Assembly (NCBI GenBank): GCA_963850195.1
Contig: CAWKKD010000010.1
Span: forward strand, 1-64,000
Direction: 5' to 3'
DNA length: 64,000 nucleotides
DNA from: Actinoallomurus sp963850195
GTDB lineage: Bacteria; Actinomycetota; Actinomycetes; Streptosporangiales; Streptosporangiaceae
This document shows, piece after piece, positions 15,346-23,825 of this stretch. The notes beneath the pieces were generated by a model. The model saw nothing but the letters and a program-made list of their open reading frames with translations, did not search any database and was not told the origin of the DNA. The position numbers and the translations under genes are program-made. Each line of letters opens with the position of its first letter. Position 1 is the stretch's first letter.

Positions 15346-17115
15346 ATGCACACGATCCCCGTGACGGCACCGTTGAGCGGAACCGTCATGAGCATCGACG
15401 TCGCCATGGGGCAGCCGGTTCCCGAGGGGACGCCGTTGCTCGTGCTCGAGTCGATGAAGATGGAGCACGTGGTGACGGCGCCCGCCGGCGGCGTCGTACG
15501 CGCCATCGCGGCCGGCCTCGGCGAGCTCGTGGCCGAGGGGCAGGTGCTCGTGTCCATCGAGGAGAGCTCGGTCGCCCCGGCCCCGTCGCGCGAGGACGTC
15601 GCGGGGGAGGAGCGGGCGGCCCTGGCAGAGGTCCGGCGCCGCCACGACACCGGTCTCGACGCCGCGCGCGCCGACGCCGTACGCCGGCGGCACGAGACCG
15701 GCCACCGTACGGCGCGGGAGAACATCGCCGACCTGTGTGACACCTTCACGGAGTACGGCGCGCTGGTGATCGCCGCCCAGCGCCGCAGGAGGCCGCTCGA
15801 CGAGCTGATCGAGAAGACGCCCGCCGACGGCCTGGTCGCCGGGATCGGCGAGGTCAACGGCCGTCCCGCCGTCGTCATGTCCTACGACTACACCGTCCTG
15901 GCCGGCACCCAGGGCGCCATGAACCACTACAAGAAGGACCGCATGCTCGAGCTGGCCGACCGGCGCCGGCTGCCCGTCGTGCTGTTCGCCGAGGGCGGCG
16001 GCGGACGGCCCGGCGACACCGACACCGCCTCGGTCTCCGGGCTGGACTGCATGGCGTTCCACCTGTTCGCGCGGCTGAGCGGCCAGGTGCCGCTGGTCGG
16101 GATCGCCTCGGGCCGCTGCTTCGCGGGCAACGCCGCGCTGCTGGGCTGCTGCGACGTCGTGATCGCCACCGAGGACGCCAACATCGGGATGGGCGGGCCC
16201 GCCATGATCGAGGGCGGCGGGCTAGGGGAGTTCGCGCCCGAGGAGATCGGGCCGATGTCGGACCAGGTCCCGAACGGCGTCGTCGACGTACCGGTCGCCG
16301 ACGAGGCCGAGGCCGTACGGGTGGCGAAGCGGTACCTGTCCTACTTCCAGGGCCCGGCGGAGGACTGGGAGCAGGCCGACCCGTCGATGCTGCGCGACCT
16401 GATCCCCGAGGAACGCAAGCGCGCGTACGACGTCCGCGCCGTGATCGAGGCGATAGCCGACACGGGCTCGGTCCTCGAGCTGCGGCGGGCGTTCGGGCCC
16501 GGAATCGTCACCGCGCTGGTCCGCGTCGAGGGCGTGCCCATGGGCCTGATCGCCAACAGCCCGGCCCACCTCGGCGGGGCGATCGACGCCGCCGGGGCCG
16601 ACAAGGCGTCCCGGTTCATGAAACTGTGCGACGCGTACGGGCTGCCGCTGGTGTCCCTGTGCGACACGCCGGGCTTCATGGTCGGCCCGGAGGCCGAGCG
16701 GACCGCCACCGTACGGAGGTTCGGGCGGATGTTCACGACCGGCGCGAACCTCCGCGTCCCGATCGTCACGGTCATCCTGCGCAAGGCGTACGGTCTCGGC
16801 GCGCAGGCGATGGCCGGTGGCAGCCTCAAGACGCCGGTGGCGACCGTCGCGTGGCCGACCGGCGAGCTGGGCGGCATGGGCCTCGAGGGCGCCGTACGGC
16901 TCGGCTACCGCAGAGAGCTGGCCGAGGCCGAGGACCCAGACGCGCTCTTCGATGACCTGGTCGCCCGCTCGTACGAGCGCGGCAAGGCGCTGTCGGCGGC
17001 GACGGTCTACGAGATCGACGACGTGATCGACCCGGCCGACACCCGTGAGTGGATCACCACCGCCGTCCGCGACGCCCCGCAAGGCGAACGCCGCATGCCG
17101 ATCGATCCGTGGTGA
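15346..17115 (+). CDS. Biotin carrier-carboxyltransferase fusion, acyl-CoA carboxylase
   Basis: 589 residues, ATG with GAGAGGGA upstream. The N-terminal biotinyl-lipoyl domain (1-75) carries ESMKMEH with Lys38 as the biotinylation site. The rest is an acyl-CoA carboxyltransferase spanning both halves: GGGGRPGDTD, FAGNAALLGC and ANIGMGGPAMIEGGG in the N-terminal half; DTPGFMVGPEAE and RKAYGLGAQAMAGG in the C-terminal half. It would move CO2 from its own biotin to an acyl-CoA. Usually carrier and transferase are separate proteins, or the carrier is fused to biotin carboxylase. No biotin carboxylase gene is nearby, so that subunit must come from elsewhere. Confidence 0.92.
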   Translation: MHTIPVTAPLSGTVMSIDVAMGQPVPEGTPLLVLESMKMEHVVTAPAGGVVRAIAAGLGELVAEGQVLVSIEESSVAPAPSREDVAGEERAALAEVRRRHDTGLDAARADAVRRRHETGHRTARENIADLCDTFTEYGALVIAAQRRRRPLDELIEKTPADGLVAGIGEVNGRPAVVMSYDYTVLAGTQGAMNHYKKDRMLELADRRRLPVVLFAEGGGGRPGDTDTASVSGLDCMAFHLFARLSGQVPLVGIASGRCFAGNAALLGCCDVVIATEDANIGMGGPAMIEGGGLGEFAPEEIGPMSDQVPNGVVDVPVADEAEAVRVAKRYLSYFQGPAEDWEQADPSMLRDLIPEERKRAYDVRAVIEAIADTGSVLELRRAFGPGIVTALVRVEGVPMGLIANSPAHLGGAIDAAGADKASRFMKLCDAYGLPLVSLCDTPGFMVGPEAERTATVRRFGRMFTTGANLRVPIVTVILRKAYGLGAQAMAGGSLKTPVATVAWPTGELGGMGLEGAVRLGYRRELAEAEDPDALFDDLVARSYERGKALSAATVYEIDDVIDPADTREWITTAVRDAPQGERRMPIDPW

Positions 17116-17132
17116 CCCGGCAGACTGGTGTC

Positions 17133-18107
17133 ATGTACGCGCATGTCGGAGGATTCCTGGCGACCGACCTGGTCGACGTGACCTCCGATACGGCCGCCCT
17201 CGACTCCAGCGGTTTCTGGGCCGTGGTGATCACCTACGAGGGCAAGGTCACCTGCGCCAGGTTCGCGACCGTACGCGAGACCGCCCTGCCGTACGCGCCC
17301 TGGGAGGGTCCGCCGCGCGACGCGTGGTCCACCTCGCTCGACGAGGCCGCGTACGTCGCCGGAGTGGAGCGGATCCGGTCCGCGATCGCCGACGGGACCG
17401 TCTACCAGGCCAATCTGTGCCGGATCCTGTCCGCGCCGCTGCCGCACGCCGACCTGCTGGGCCTGGGGAACGCCCTCGCGCGCGGGAACCCGGCGCCGTA
17501 CGCGGCCGTCATCCGCCTGCCCGGCCTGCAGATCGCGTCTGCCTCCCCGGAGCTGTATCTGTCACGCGACGGTGACATCGTCGAGTCCAGGCCGATCAAG
17601 GGGACCGGGCGGACCGCCGATGACCTGCTGCCCAAGGACCGCGCCGAGAACGTCATGATCGTCGATCTGGTCCGCAACGACCTCGGGCGGGTCGCGGAGA
17701 TCGGCACGGTGACCGTCCCCGAGCTGTGCGCCCTCGAAGAGCACCCCGGCCTCGTACACCTGGTCACGACCGTACGCGCGCGGCTGCGGACCGGCGCCGG
17801 CTGGCCCGAGCTCATCGACGCGACCTTCCCGGCCGGGTCGATCACCGGTGCACCGAAGTCGAGCGCGCTGACCATCCTTAATGAGCTCGAACCGGAGCCT
17901 CGAGGGCCGTACTGTGGAGCCATCGGCTGGGTGGACGCGGACGCCGGCCGCGGGGCTCTCGCAGTGGGGATCAGGACGTTCTGGGCGCAAGACGATCTGC
18001 TCAGGTTCGGTACCGGTGCGGGCATCACGTGGCACTCCGACCCCCGGCGCGAATGGCGGGAAACAGAGCTGAAAGCGGCTCGGCTATTGGAGGTTACGTC
18101 GCGGTGA
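17133..18107 (+). CDS. pabB: Aminodeoxychorismate synthase component I (chorismate-binding)
   Basis: 324 residues. Chorismate-binding core motifs: IKGTGRT, DRAENVMIVDLVRNDLGRV, the loop FPAGSITGAPKSSALTIL and YCGAIGWVDADAGRGALAVG. It makes 4-amino-4-deoxychorismate for folate. The protein is short, lacking the usual long N-terminal domain of anthranilate synthase I. The pabC-like gene overlaps its stop by GTGA, which supports pabB over trpE. No glutaminase subunit (pabA) is in the window. Anthranilate or salicylate synthase activity is the alternative. Confidence 0.85.
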   Translation: MYAHVGGFLATDLVDVTSDTAALDSSGFWAVVITYEGKVTCARFATVRETALPYAPWEGPPRDAWSTSLDEAAYVAGVERIRSAIADGTVYQANLCRILSAPLPHADLLGLGNALARGNPAPYAAVIRLPGLQIASASPELYLSRDGDIVESRPIKGTGRTADDLLPKDRAENVMIVDLVRNDLGRVAEIGTVTVPELCALEEHPGLVHLVTTVRARLRTGAGWPELIDATFPAGSITGAPKSSALTILNELEPEPRGPYCGAIGWVDADAGRGALAVGIRTFWAQDDLLRFGTGAGITWHSDPRREWRETELKAARLLEVTSR

Positions 18108-18943
18108 GCGATCTGAATGCACCGGTGTGGATCAACGGGACCCTGCACGCCCCGGAAGACGCGCGGGTGTCGGTGTTCGACCACGGGATCCTCGTGGGTG
18201 ACGGGGTGTTCGAGACGATCAAGGCGGTGCACGGGAAGTCCTTCGCGCTCACCCGCCACCTGCAAAGACTGTCCGTCTCGGCCGTTGGCCTCGGCCTGCC
18301 CGAGCCGGACCTCGACGCGATCGGCCAGGGCACGCTCGACGTGCTCGCCGCCGCTCCCGACTGGGAGCTCGCCCGGATCCGGATCACCTACACCAGCGGC
18401 AACGGCCCGCTGGGCTCCGACCGCGGCGCCGACGGGCCGACCGCGATCGTCGCCATCGCGCCGCAGCAGCCGTTCCCGGCCACCGGTGACGTGACGGTCG
18501 TCCCGTGGCCGCGCAACGAGCGCGGTGCGCTGTCCGGGCTCAAGACGACCTCCTACGGCGACAACGCCAAGGCCCTCGAGTACGCCCACCAGCGTGGCGG
18601 CGCGGAGGCGATCTTCGGCAACCTGGCCGACAACCTGTGCGAGGGCACCGGCTCCAACGTCTTCATCGTCCGTGACGGCCGGTTGATCACCCCGCCGCTG
18701 TCCTCGGGCTGCCTCGCCGGAATCACCCGCGCGCTGGTCCTCGAATGGGTCGGCGGCGACGAGGAGGACACGTCACTGTCGGAGTTCGGTGCCGCGGACG
18801 AGGCGTTCCTGACCTCCACGACGCGCGACGTCCAGCCGATCCGCGCGATCGACGGCAAGATCCTGCCGGCCGCGCCCGGACCGGTCACCCGCAAGGCGAT
18901 CGAGGCCTTCGCGGCCCGGGGTGCCGCCGACCTCGACCCATGA
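18104..18943 (+). CDS. pabC: Aminodeoxychorismate lyase, class IV PLP aminotransferase fold
   Basis: 279 residues from a GTG with TTGGAGG 10 nt upstream, overlapping the pabB stop. Class IV fold motifs: VFDHGILVGDGVFET near the N-terminus, the PLP lysine in GLKTTSYGDN (Lys147), and EGTGSNVFIVRDGRLITPPL. It releases p-aminobenzoate and pyruvate from aminodeoxychorismate. Coupling to pabB makes this more likely than a branched-chain or D-amino-acid transaminase. A GC-rich hairpin follows. Confidence 0.87.
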   Translation: MSDLNAPVWINGTLHAPEDARVSVFDHGILVGDGVFETIKAVHGKSFALTRHLQRLSVSAVGLGLPEPDLDAIGQGTLDVLAAAPDWELARIRITYTSGNGPLGSDRGADGPTAIVAIAPQQPFPATGDVTVVPWPRNERGALSGLKTTSYGDNAKALEYAHQRGGAEAIFGNLADNLCEGTGSNVFIVRDGRLITPPLSSGCLAGITRALVLEWVGGDEEDTSLSEFGAADEAFLTSTTRDVQPIRAIDGKILPAAPGPVTRKAIEAFAARGAADLDP

Positions 18944-18951
18944 CGAATCCG

Positions 18952-18979
18952 GCCCCGCGCTTGCCGGCCGGCGCGGGGC
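18952..18979 (+). terminator. Hairpin terminator after pabBC
   Basis: GCCCCGCGC (18952-18960) pairs perfectly with GCGCGGGGC (18971-18979) across a 10-nt loop, 9 nt after the pabC stop. No U-tract; the sequence behind it is a short tandem repeat of TTGCCGGTTGG. Confidence 0.6.
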
Positions 18980-19023
18980 TACGCATTGCCGGTTGGTTGC
19001 CGGTTGGCTTGCCGGAAATTTGC

Positions 19024-19443
19024 TCAGGAGTGCCAGAGCAGGTCGTCGAGTTCGGCCTCAATGTCGATGAAGTCCGACTCCCGGCCCGCCGCCACGATCT
19101 CATAGGTGCGGTTCAGGAAGTCGGTCAAAGGTGTCAGCGGCGCCTCGAAGTGCGCCGTGCCGAACGGCGACGACAGGCTCAGGTTCAGCCCACACTCACT
19201 CGTGTCGTCACCGGGCCATACCTGCACATCGCCCTCACCGACCTTGCGCACCACCCCGACCGTCAGCAACTCGCGCGCAAAGATCCACTCAACCGGGTCG
19301 TCGTCTCCCACATGGAAGGCGACGCGGATCGCGTACGGATCATCGGCCGCGTACTCCAGCGTCGCCAGCAGCGGGACTGTCGTACGGTCGGGAACAACGA
19401 GCCGAAGGCCGACCTCGGCTGAGGCGGTGCTGCTGCTGTTCAT
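19024..19443 (-). CDS. ssgB: SsgB-type sporulation and cell-division protein
   Basis: 139 residues, single SsgA-like domain: LRLVVPDRTTVPLLATLEY, DPYAIRVAFHVG, VEWIFARELL, GDVQVWP and LSLSSPFGTAHFEAP. SsgA-like proteins occur only in morphologically complex actinomycetes. SsgB recruits FtsZ to future septation sites during sporulation. The length matches SsgB (about 137 residues), and the start is preceded by GAAGGAA. Divergent from the small membrane protein gene at 19649. Other SsgA-like paralogues cannot be excluded by sequence alone. Confidence 0.85.
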   Translation of the reverse strand: MNSSSTASAEVGLRLVVPDRTTVPLLATLEYAADDPYAIRVAFHVGDDDPVEWIFARELLTVGVVRKVGEGDVQVWPGDDTSECGLNLSLSSPFGTAHFEAPLTPLTDFLNRTYEIVAAGRESDFIDIEAELDDLLWHS

Positions 19444-19636
19444 CGGGCCATTCCTTCAGGCGTCGGACCCGCATCGCGGGCTCTCTGTGAGGACTACGCT
19501 CCCCTCCAACGGGTGTCCCCTTCGGTCTATGACCCGTAACTGCGAAAACTCCTAAGAACATTCCGCCCCCCGTGCCCTCAGTGACCGGCCTCACCGTCCT
19601 GATACCCGCTCTGACCTGCGTGGAAGCCGAGTGATC

Positions 19637-19651
19637 TATGGTCGATGTGTG
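19637..19651 (+). promoter_or_regulatory. Leaderless-type promoter/start
   Basis: TATGGT (19637-19642) lies 6 nt before the GTG at 19649, the usual spacing of a -10 box to a transcript that begins on the start codon. This favours 19649 over the in-frame GTG at 19631, which lies inside the promoter. Confidence 0.4.
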
Positions 19652-20008
19652 AACGAGGCACTCGCCCGGTGGCGTGAGCGCATCCGCCGCAACACGTTGT
19701 TGAACAACGTTTGGCGCCTCGGCGTCCTGACGGTCGGTCTCACCGTCCTGCTCGCCGGCATCGCCATGCTCATACTCCCCGGCCCAGGCTGGGCCGCCAT
19801 CTTCGTCGGCGTCGCCATCCTCGCCACCGAGTTCGCATGGGCCCAGTACGTCCTGAGGTGGGCGAAACGTACCGCTGCGAACGCAAAGAACCGAGTCCTC
19901 AACCCACGCGTCCGCCGCCGCAACCAGTTCCTCGCGGTGACACTCGGCATGCTCGCCGGCCTCGCGATCCTGGCCTACCTGACGACCTTCGGCCTAGCCC
20001 TCCCATAG
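19649..20008 (+). CDS. Small membrane protein, PGPGW (TIGR02611) family
   Basis: 119 residues. Two or three transmembrane segments: VLTVGLTVLLAGIAMLIL, followed by the family motif LPGPGWAAIFVGVAIL, and near the C-terminus FLAVTLGMLAGLAILAYL. TIGR02611-type proteins are actinobacterial membrane proteins of unknown function. Divergently transcribed from ssgB across about 200 bp, an arrangement that may reflect coordinated expression. Confidence 0.8.
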   Translation: MNEALARWRERIRRNTLLNNVWRLGVLTVGLTVLLAGIAMLILPGPGWAAIFVGVAILATEFAWAQYVLRWAKRTAANAKNRVLNPRVRRRNQFLAVTLGMLAGLAILAYLTTFGLALP

Positions 20009-20075
20009 ACCTGATCACCCGCGCGCGAACACCCGCAGGATGCGCTAATCTGTGCAGGCGGCAATCAACCGCCCG

Positions 20076-20147
20076 GGGCGATTAGCTCAGTGGGAGAGCG
20101 CTTCGTTCACACCGAAGAGGTCACTGGTTCGAACCCAGTATCGCCCA
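20076..20147 (+). tRNA. tRNA-Val (CAC)
   Basis: 72-nt cloverleaf with acceptor GGGCGAT/ATCGCCC, anticodon stem CTTCG/CGAAG, loop TTCACAC (anticodon CAC) and T-arm CTGGTTCGAACCCAG; CCA is not encoded (CCC follows the discriminator). It differs from tRNA-Val(GAC) at 4.3 kb mainly in the anticodon arm. A second tyrosine-recombinase remnant lies 1.2 kb beyond its 3' end. Confidence 0.97.
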
Positions 20148-20254
20148 CCCGCAGATGAGAGGTCCTTTTCCGAGTCCATCGGGAGAGGGCCTTCTTCATT
20201 CGTGCGTCACTGATGCGTCGGGGCTGTCTTCCGCGCGTCGCTTCCGCGACGCGA

Positions 20255-20505
20255 TCACCCTTGTCGTGCGCGCCTGGGGCAAGATGCGGCGCTGATCGTG
20301 TAGTCCGTACCCATGCCGGACGATCCCAGGTCGTAGTCGCAGGTGCCGGTGAGCCGCGCCTTCGGGTCGGCCTGGCCCATGCCAGCGGACTTGCTGGCCG
20401 CGGCCTTCGGCGCACCAGCGACGCTCCCGTGCTCGGCGGTGCTGGTGGCCTTGCAGCCGGTCAAGGCGACGGCCGCGATGGCGAGTACGGCCAGAACTTA
20501 CGCAT
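20255..20505 (-). pseudogene. Frameshifted small lipoprotein
   Basis: ATG at 20505 follows AAGGGGGACATC and begins MRK. One missing base after AAGTT puts the rest in another frame: LAVLAIAAVALTGCKATST, a complete signal peptide with lipobox LTGC, then a ~50-residue mature part ending in SGMGTDYTISAASCPRRARQ. As written the start frame stops after 14 codons. A one-base deletion (or sequencing error) in the signal peptide is the best explanation. Family unknown. Confidence 0.65.
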
Positions 20506-20725
20506 GATGTCCCCCTTTTCGGTTGTGCTGGTAGGACGCGCCGACGTTCGCGCCCGGGTGACTGCGGTGACGGTGTCGTGGCGCCATGACCACAGTTCGA
20601 ACGCCGACCGGCGGTCAGCTCGATGACGAGGACGCCCACAGGAGCGCGGCGAGCAGTACGCGAGCGGTGATCGGTCGTGCGACTCGGAGGGTGCGGCGCC
20701 GGAGGCGGGCCATGAAACGGCCGAT

Positions 20726-20745
20726 TGCTATACGTCGATATAGCA
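20726..20745. promoter_or_regulatory. Perfect-arm palindrome, probable operator
   Basis: TGCTATA (20726-20732) and TATAGCA (20739-20745) flank CGTCGA, 28 bp before the ATG at 20773. An AT-rich palindrome in GC-rich DNA at this position suggests a repressor site overlapping the promoter. No regulator gene is adjacent. Confidence 0.5.
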
Positions 20746-20772
20746 GACAGGAACGGGGACAGGGGAAACAAG

Positions 20773-21348
20773 ATGACGGAGATCAACGACGGGGACGGGA
20801 CCTATGAGGCCAGGTTCGGATTCAACGGGCCTGACAGTCTTCGCCTGCTCGGCTGTATCGGCTTTGTCCTGGTAGGCGTGCTGGTCCCCATGCAGGTGTG
20901 GCTGCGGGTGGTTACTGTTGGTTTCTTCGGGCTGGTTTTCATCGCGGCCGGGCTCAAGATGCTGTCGCGGCGAGTGGCGCTACGCGTCGATCCAACCGGG
21001 GTCACGTTGGGCGGCGGTCTGGTCCGCCCGTCCGCCACTACAGCCTTTGTGCCGTGGGAGGATATTCAGGCAGTAATCGTCTGGCCGTACTTCTACCGCG
21101 GTCGCCAATCCATTCCCTACGTCGGACTCCACCGACGCGAAGGACTCCCCGCCCTTCCGGGGGAGCCCAGCGGGCTCGGCCGAGGACTACTGATCACACG
21201 GTCGATAGTTCCGGAAGATGTCGTCCTGGCAAGCCGTGCGGTCCGCGGCTGGACCCTCGACATCGATCGCCTGGGAACCGCCGTCCACAAGTTCGCACCC
21301 GATCTCGAAGTCGTCGACCTGCGAAGACTTGAATCTCCCGGCAAGTGA
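20773..21348 (+). CDS. Membrane protein with PH-like domain, function unknown
   Basis: 191 residues, ATG preceded by AGGGGAAACAAG. Two hydrophobic helices (LLGCIGFVLVGVLVPMQVWL and VVTVGFFGLVFIAAGLKML) are followed by a domain typical of bacterial PH-like membrane proteins (VALRVDPTGVTLGGGLVRPS, then FVPWEDIQAVIVWPY). Transcribed alone behind the palindrome at 20726-20745. Role unknown. Confidence 0.7.
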   Translation: MTEINDGDGTYEARFGFNGPDSLRLLGCIGFVLVGVLVPMQVWLRVVTVGFFGLVFIAAGLKMLSRRVALRVDPTGVTLGGGLVRPSATTAFVPWEDIQAVIVWPYFYRGRQSIPYVGLHRREGLPALPGEPSGLGRGLLITRSIVPEDVVLASRAVRGWTLDIDRLGTAVHKFAPDLEVVDLRRLESPGK

Positions 21349-21560
21349 CCGCAGAACTCACACATACGTGTCCCCGCCGCGATTCGCACGGCCATCTCGT
21401 TCGTCGGCTGGAGGACGAGTGGACGCCCCGGGAGCTGCGACACGGCTTCGTCTCCCTCATGTCGGCCAACGGCGCGTCCATCGAGGCCGATCTCACGCCT
21501 GGGTCGGCCACAGGAGCACGGCGAGCACGCCACCGTCTGCGAGGTCTGCGGATACGGCTG
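21345..21560 (+). pseudogene. Tyrosine-recombinase C-terminal remnant, frameshifted
   Basis: In one frame EWTPRELRHGFVSLMSANGASIEADL matches the catalytic box of phage-type tyrosine recombinases (TPxxLRHxFVSLL). After a one-base shift near 21493 the sequence continues VGHRSTAST, the following (L/V)GH box. The N-terminal domain and the catalytic tyrosine are not recognisable. It overlaps the stop of the upstream gene and is not expressed as a functional protein. The rest of the ~500 bp up to 21857 shows no supported gene. Confidence 0.6.
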
Positions 21561-21857
21561 CTGCGCCCCCATCTACAGCCCACGCGGGTACAGCCCAACG
21601 CCCGCAGCCCTGCTGCCGTCAGAGGACAACTTCGGTTTGCCCCTCTCGCAACCCCAGGTCCGAACGACGGTCTTTTTCAGCGACGGGATCAGCCCGAGCA
21701 AGAGGCCGGCCCACCGTGGTGGACGGGAACTGCTGCGCGATCGGAGGTGTGCGACGACTGAGCCGCGGAGCCTCGCCGGAGCTTCGGGAGTCCTGGGCCG
21801 GCTCGAGGGTGACGCGGCCTGCCTTTCCGTCGGGCGTCGGGAGCGGCGTTGTGTGGC

Positions 21858-23825
21858 TCACCAGCCGACGGCGCTGCCGTCTTTCCTATGGTCGGAGGCG
21901 ACCCGGTAGACGCCGTTGACCGGGGACGGCGAGGTACGTTCGGTCGCTGCCCGCTCGACGGCGTGCGTCTGGGAATCGACCTGCACCTCGACTTGCACGT
22001 CCGATTGGGATTGGGCCTGTGCGCTCCAGCCGATCTCCCGATCGAACAAGATCGCCTGGAATCCGCCCATGGCGCTGCCGACCGACTCCACGACGTGATG
22101 GCCCATTGCGGCAAGCTGCTTTCCCACCAGGTAGAACAGCTCGGGTTCGAGCTGGAGGACATCGGTGTTCTGATTGTGGCTGAACCGTGCCGCATCGACG
22201 GCGGCCTGCGGGTTCATCCCCAGATCGACCATGTTGATGACCTCGGTGACCTCCGCCTGGACCTGTTCGCTGCCGCCCACGTTCGCGAACGCCATGACGG
22301 GGTGGCCATGCTGCGTTATGAAAGCGGGGGTGAGCGTCTGGAAGGGGCGCTTGCGGGGAGCGACGACATTCGGCGATGCCGGGTCCAGCGAGAACAGCGC
22401 CGCACGGTTCTGAAGCGGGAATCCGTAGCCGGGAACCGTTATCCCCGAGCCGAACAGTTGAAAGAGGCTGTACATGAACGAGACCATGTTGCCCCACCGG
22501 TCGGCAGCCGCTATATAAACGGTTCCCGAGTTGATCGGCCCCTTGACGCGCGGAGGCGTGGCCCAATTTGGGTTTATTTTGCTGCACAGAGCTATCGCAT
22601 GGCTCTTCGAAAGGAGTCGACCGAGCGGAACCGAGGTGAATCTCGGGTCGCCGTTGTAGGTGAAGAGGTCGTCGAACGCGAGCTTCTTGGCTTCGACCAG
22701 CAGGTGCCAGAACTCCGGTGAGCGCGGCCCGAGTGCGGCGAGATCCAGGCCGAGGACGGGGCCGCACTCCTGAAGGATGTTGAGCATCTCCAAGGCGGCG
22801 AAGCCCTGGCTGTTCGGCGGCATCTCATGCACGTCGTAGCCGTGGTAGTCGCTGCTGATCGGGTCGACCCATTCGGAGCGGAAGTCCGCGAGGTCCGCCG
22901 ACGTCATCGCTCCACCCAGCTTTTTGATCTTGGCCACGATGGCGTCCGCGATCTCGCCGGTGTAGAAGGCGTCACGGCCCTTCTCCTGCAGGACCCGGTA
23001 GGCATGCGCGAGGTCCGGATTGCGGAAGATGCTGTACAACGGCGGGGCCTTGCCGTCGGAGAGGAAGACCTGTACCGAGTCGGCGTCGGTCTTCAACACG
23101 TCCACTCCTTCCTCCCAGTCGGAGTGGATCTGCTCAGTGATCCCGAAGCCCTGTTCGGCGAGTGTCACAGCAGGTTCCAGCAGGACGTCGAAGCCGCGAG
23201 TGCCGAACCGCTCGAGCAACCGATGCCAGCCGTCGACGGCGCCGGGCACGTTGATGCTGTTAACACCACGGTCTGGCATCCCGGTAGTCTCATTGAAACC
23301 GAGGGCGTGAAAATAGTCGAGGTTCCAGGCTTTCGGGGACCAGCCACTGGCGTTCAGTCCGAACAGCTTCCGATCCTTTGCCGAATAGTAGATGGCGAAC
23401 AGGTCGCCGCCCAGTCCCGCGCTCTCAGGTTCGACCAATCCGAGAACCGCCGCGGTAGCCACTGCCGCATCCATGGCGTTCCCACCCTCCTGCAGAATTC
23501 GCAGGCCCGCCTGAGCGGCAATGGGTTGGCTGGTCGCGACGGCGCCGCGCCGCGCGACGATCTCTGATCGAGTCTGGGGCAACCAATCGCTCGCACGGGA
23601 TCCGCGTACGGCCGTGATATTGGCGCCCGGATTAGGAATAGAATCGGTCGGCCGGCCGAACGGGGTCGGACTCGCACCCCCGGTGCCGGCAGTGGGCTGC
23701 GTCGCGCCTGACGCATCCGCCACACCGATATCAACCGTATCCCCCAATGCCGCTACACCAATTGCGGCGCCGCCTACTTTCAGAAATGAACGGCGTGACG
23801 TTTCATTGGCTGAACTCTCGGACAT
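21858..23825 (-). CDS. Gamma-glutamyltransferase family protein, Tat-exported
   Basis: 655 residues, ATG preceded by GGAGAGGGAG. Tat signal with SRRSFLK and a short hydrophobic stretch (to ~35). The body is a complete Ntn-type GGT: GNAMDAAVATAAVLGLVEPES, GGDLFAIYY, and the nucleophile in NSGTVYIAAADRWGN (Thr435), then FGSGITVPGYGFPLQNR and the GGSEQVQAE box. The TVY version differs from the TTHxS of classical GGT and fits the YwrD-like branch, so glutathione need not be the substrate. An ATG 76 codons upstream would bury the Tat signal. Codon use is less GC-biased than the neighbours. Confidence 0.9.
   Translation of the reverse strand: MSESSANETSRRSFLKVGGAAIGVAALGDTVDIGVADASGATQPTAGTGGASPTPFGRPTDSIPNPGANITAVRGSRASDWLPQTRSEIVARRGAVATSQPIAAQAGLRILQEGGNAMDAAVATAAVLGLVEPESAGLGGDLFAIYYSAKDRKLFGLNASGWSPKAWNLDYFHALGFNETTGMPDRGVNSINVPGAVDGWHRLLERFGTRGFDVLLEPAVTLAEQGFGITEQIHSDWEEGVDVLKTDADSVQVFLSDGKAPPLYSIFRNPDLAHAYRVLQEKGRDAFYTGEIADAIVAKIKKLGGAMTSADLADFRSEWVDPISSDYHGYDVHEMPPNSQGFAALEMLNILQECGPVLGLDLAALGPRSPEFWHLLVEAKKLAFDDLFTYNGDPRFTSVPLGRLLSKSHAIALCSKINPNWATPPRVKGPINSGTVYIAAADRWGNMVSFMYSLFQLFGSGITVPGYGFPLQNRAALFSLDPASPNVVAPRKRPFQTLTPAFITQHGHPVMAFANVGGSEQVQAEVTEVINMVDLGMNPQAAVDAARFSHNQNTDVLQLEPELFYLVGKQLAAMGHHVVESVGSAMGGFQAILFDREIGWSAQAQSQSDVQVEVQVDSQTHAVERAATERTSPSPVNGVYRVASDHRKDGSAVGW

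Noticed and set aside
13557..15740. Plus-strand 727-codon frame opposite the kinase
   Set aside because: No domain, Arg/Gly-rich; the minus strand encodes an intact kinase.
4245..20147. One 16-kb element integrated between the two tRNA-Val genes
   Set aside because: The two tRNAs are on opposite strands and the DNA between them carries conserved chromosomal genes (pabBC, ssgB, MoxR operon) and no element backbone genes.
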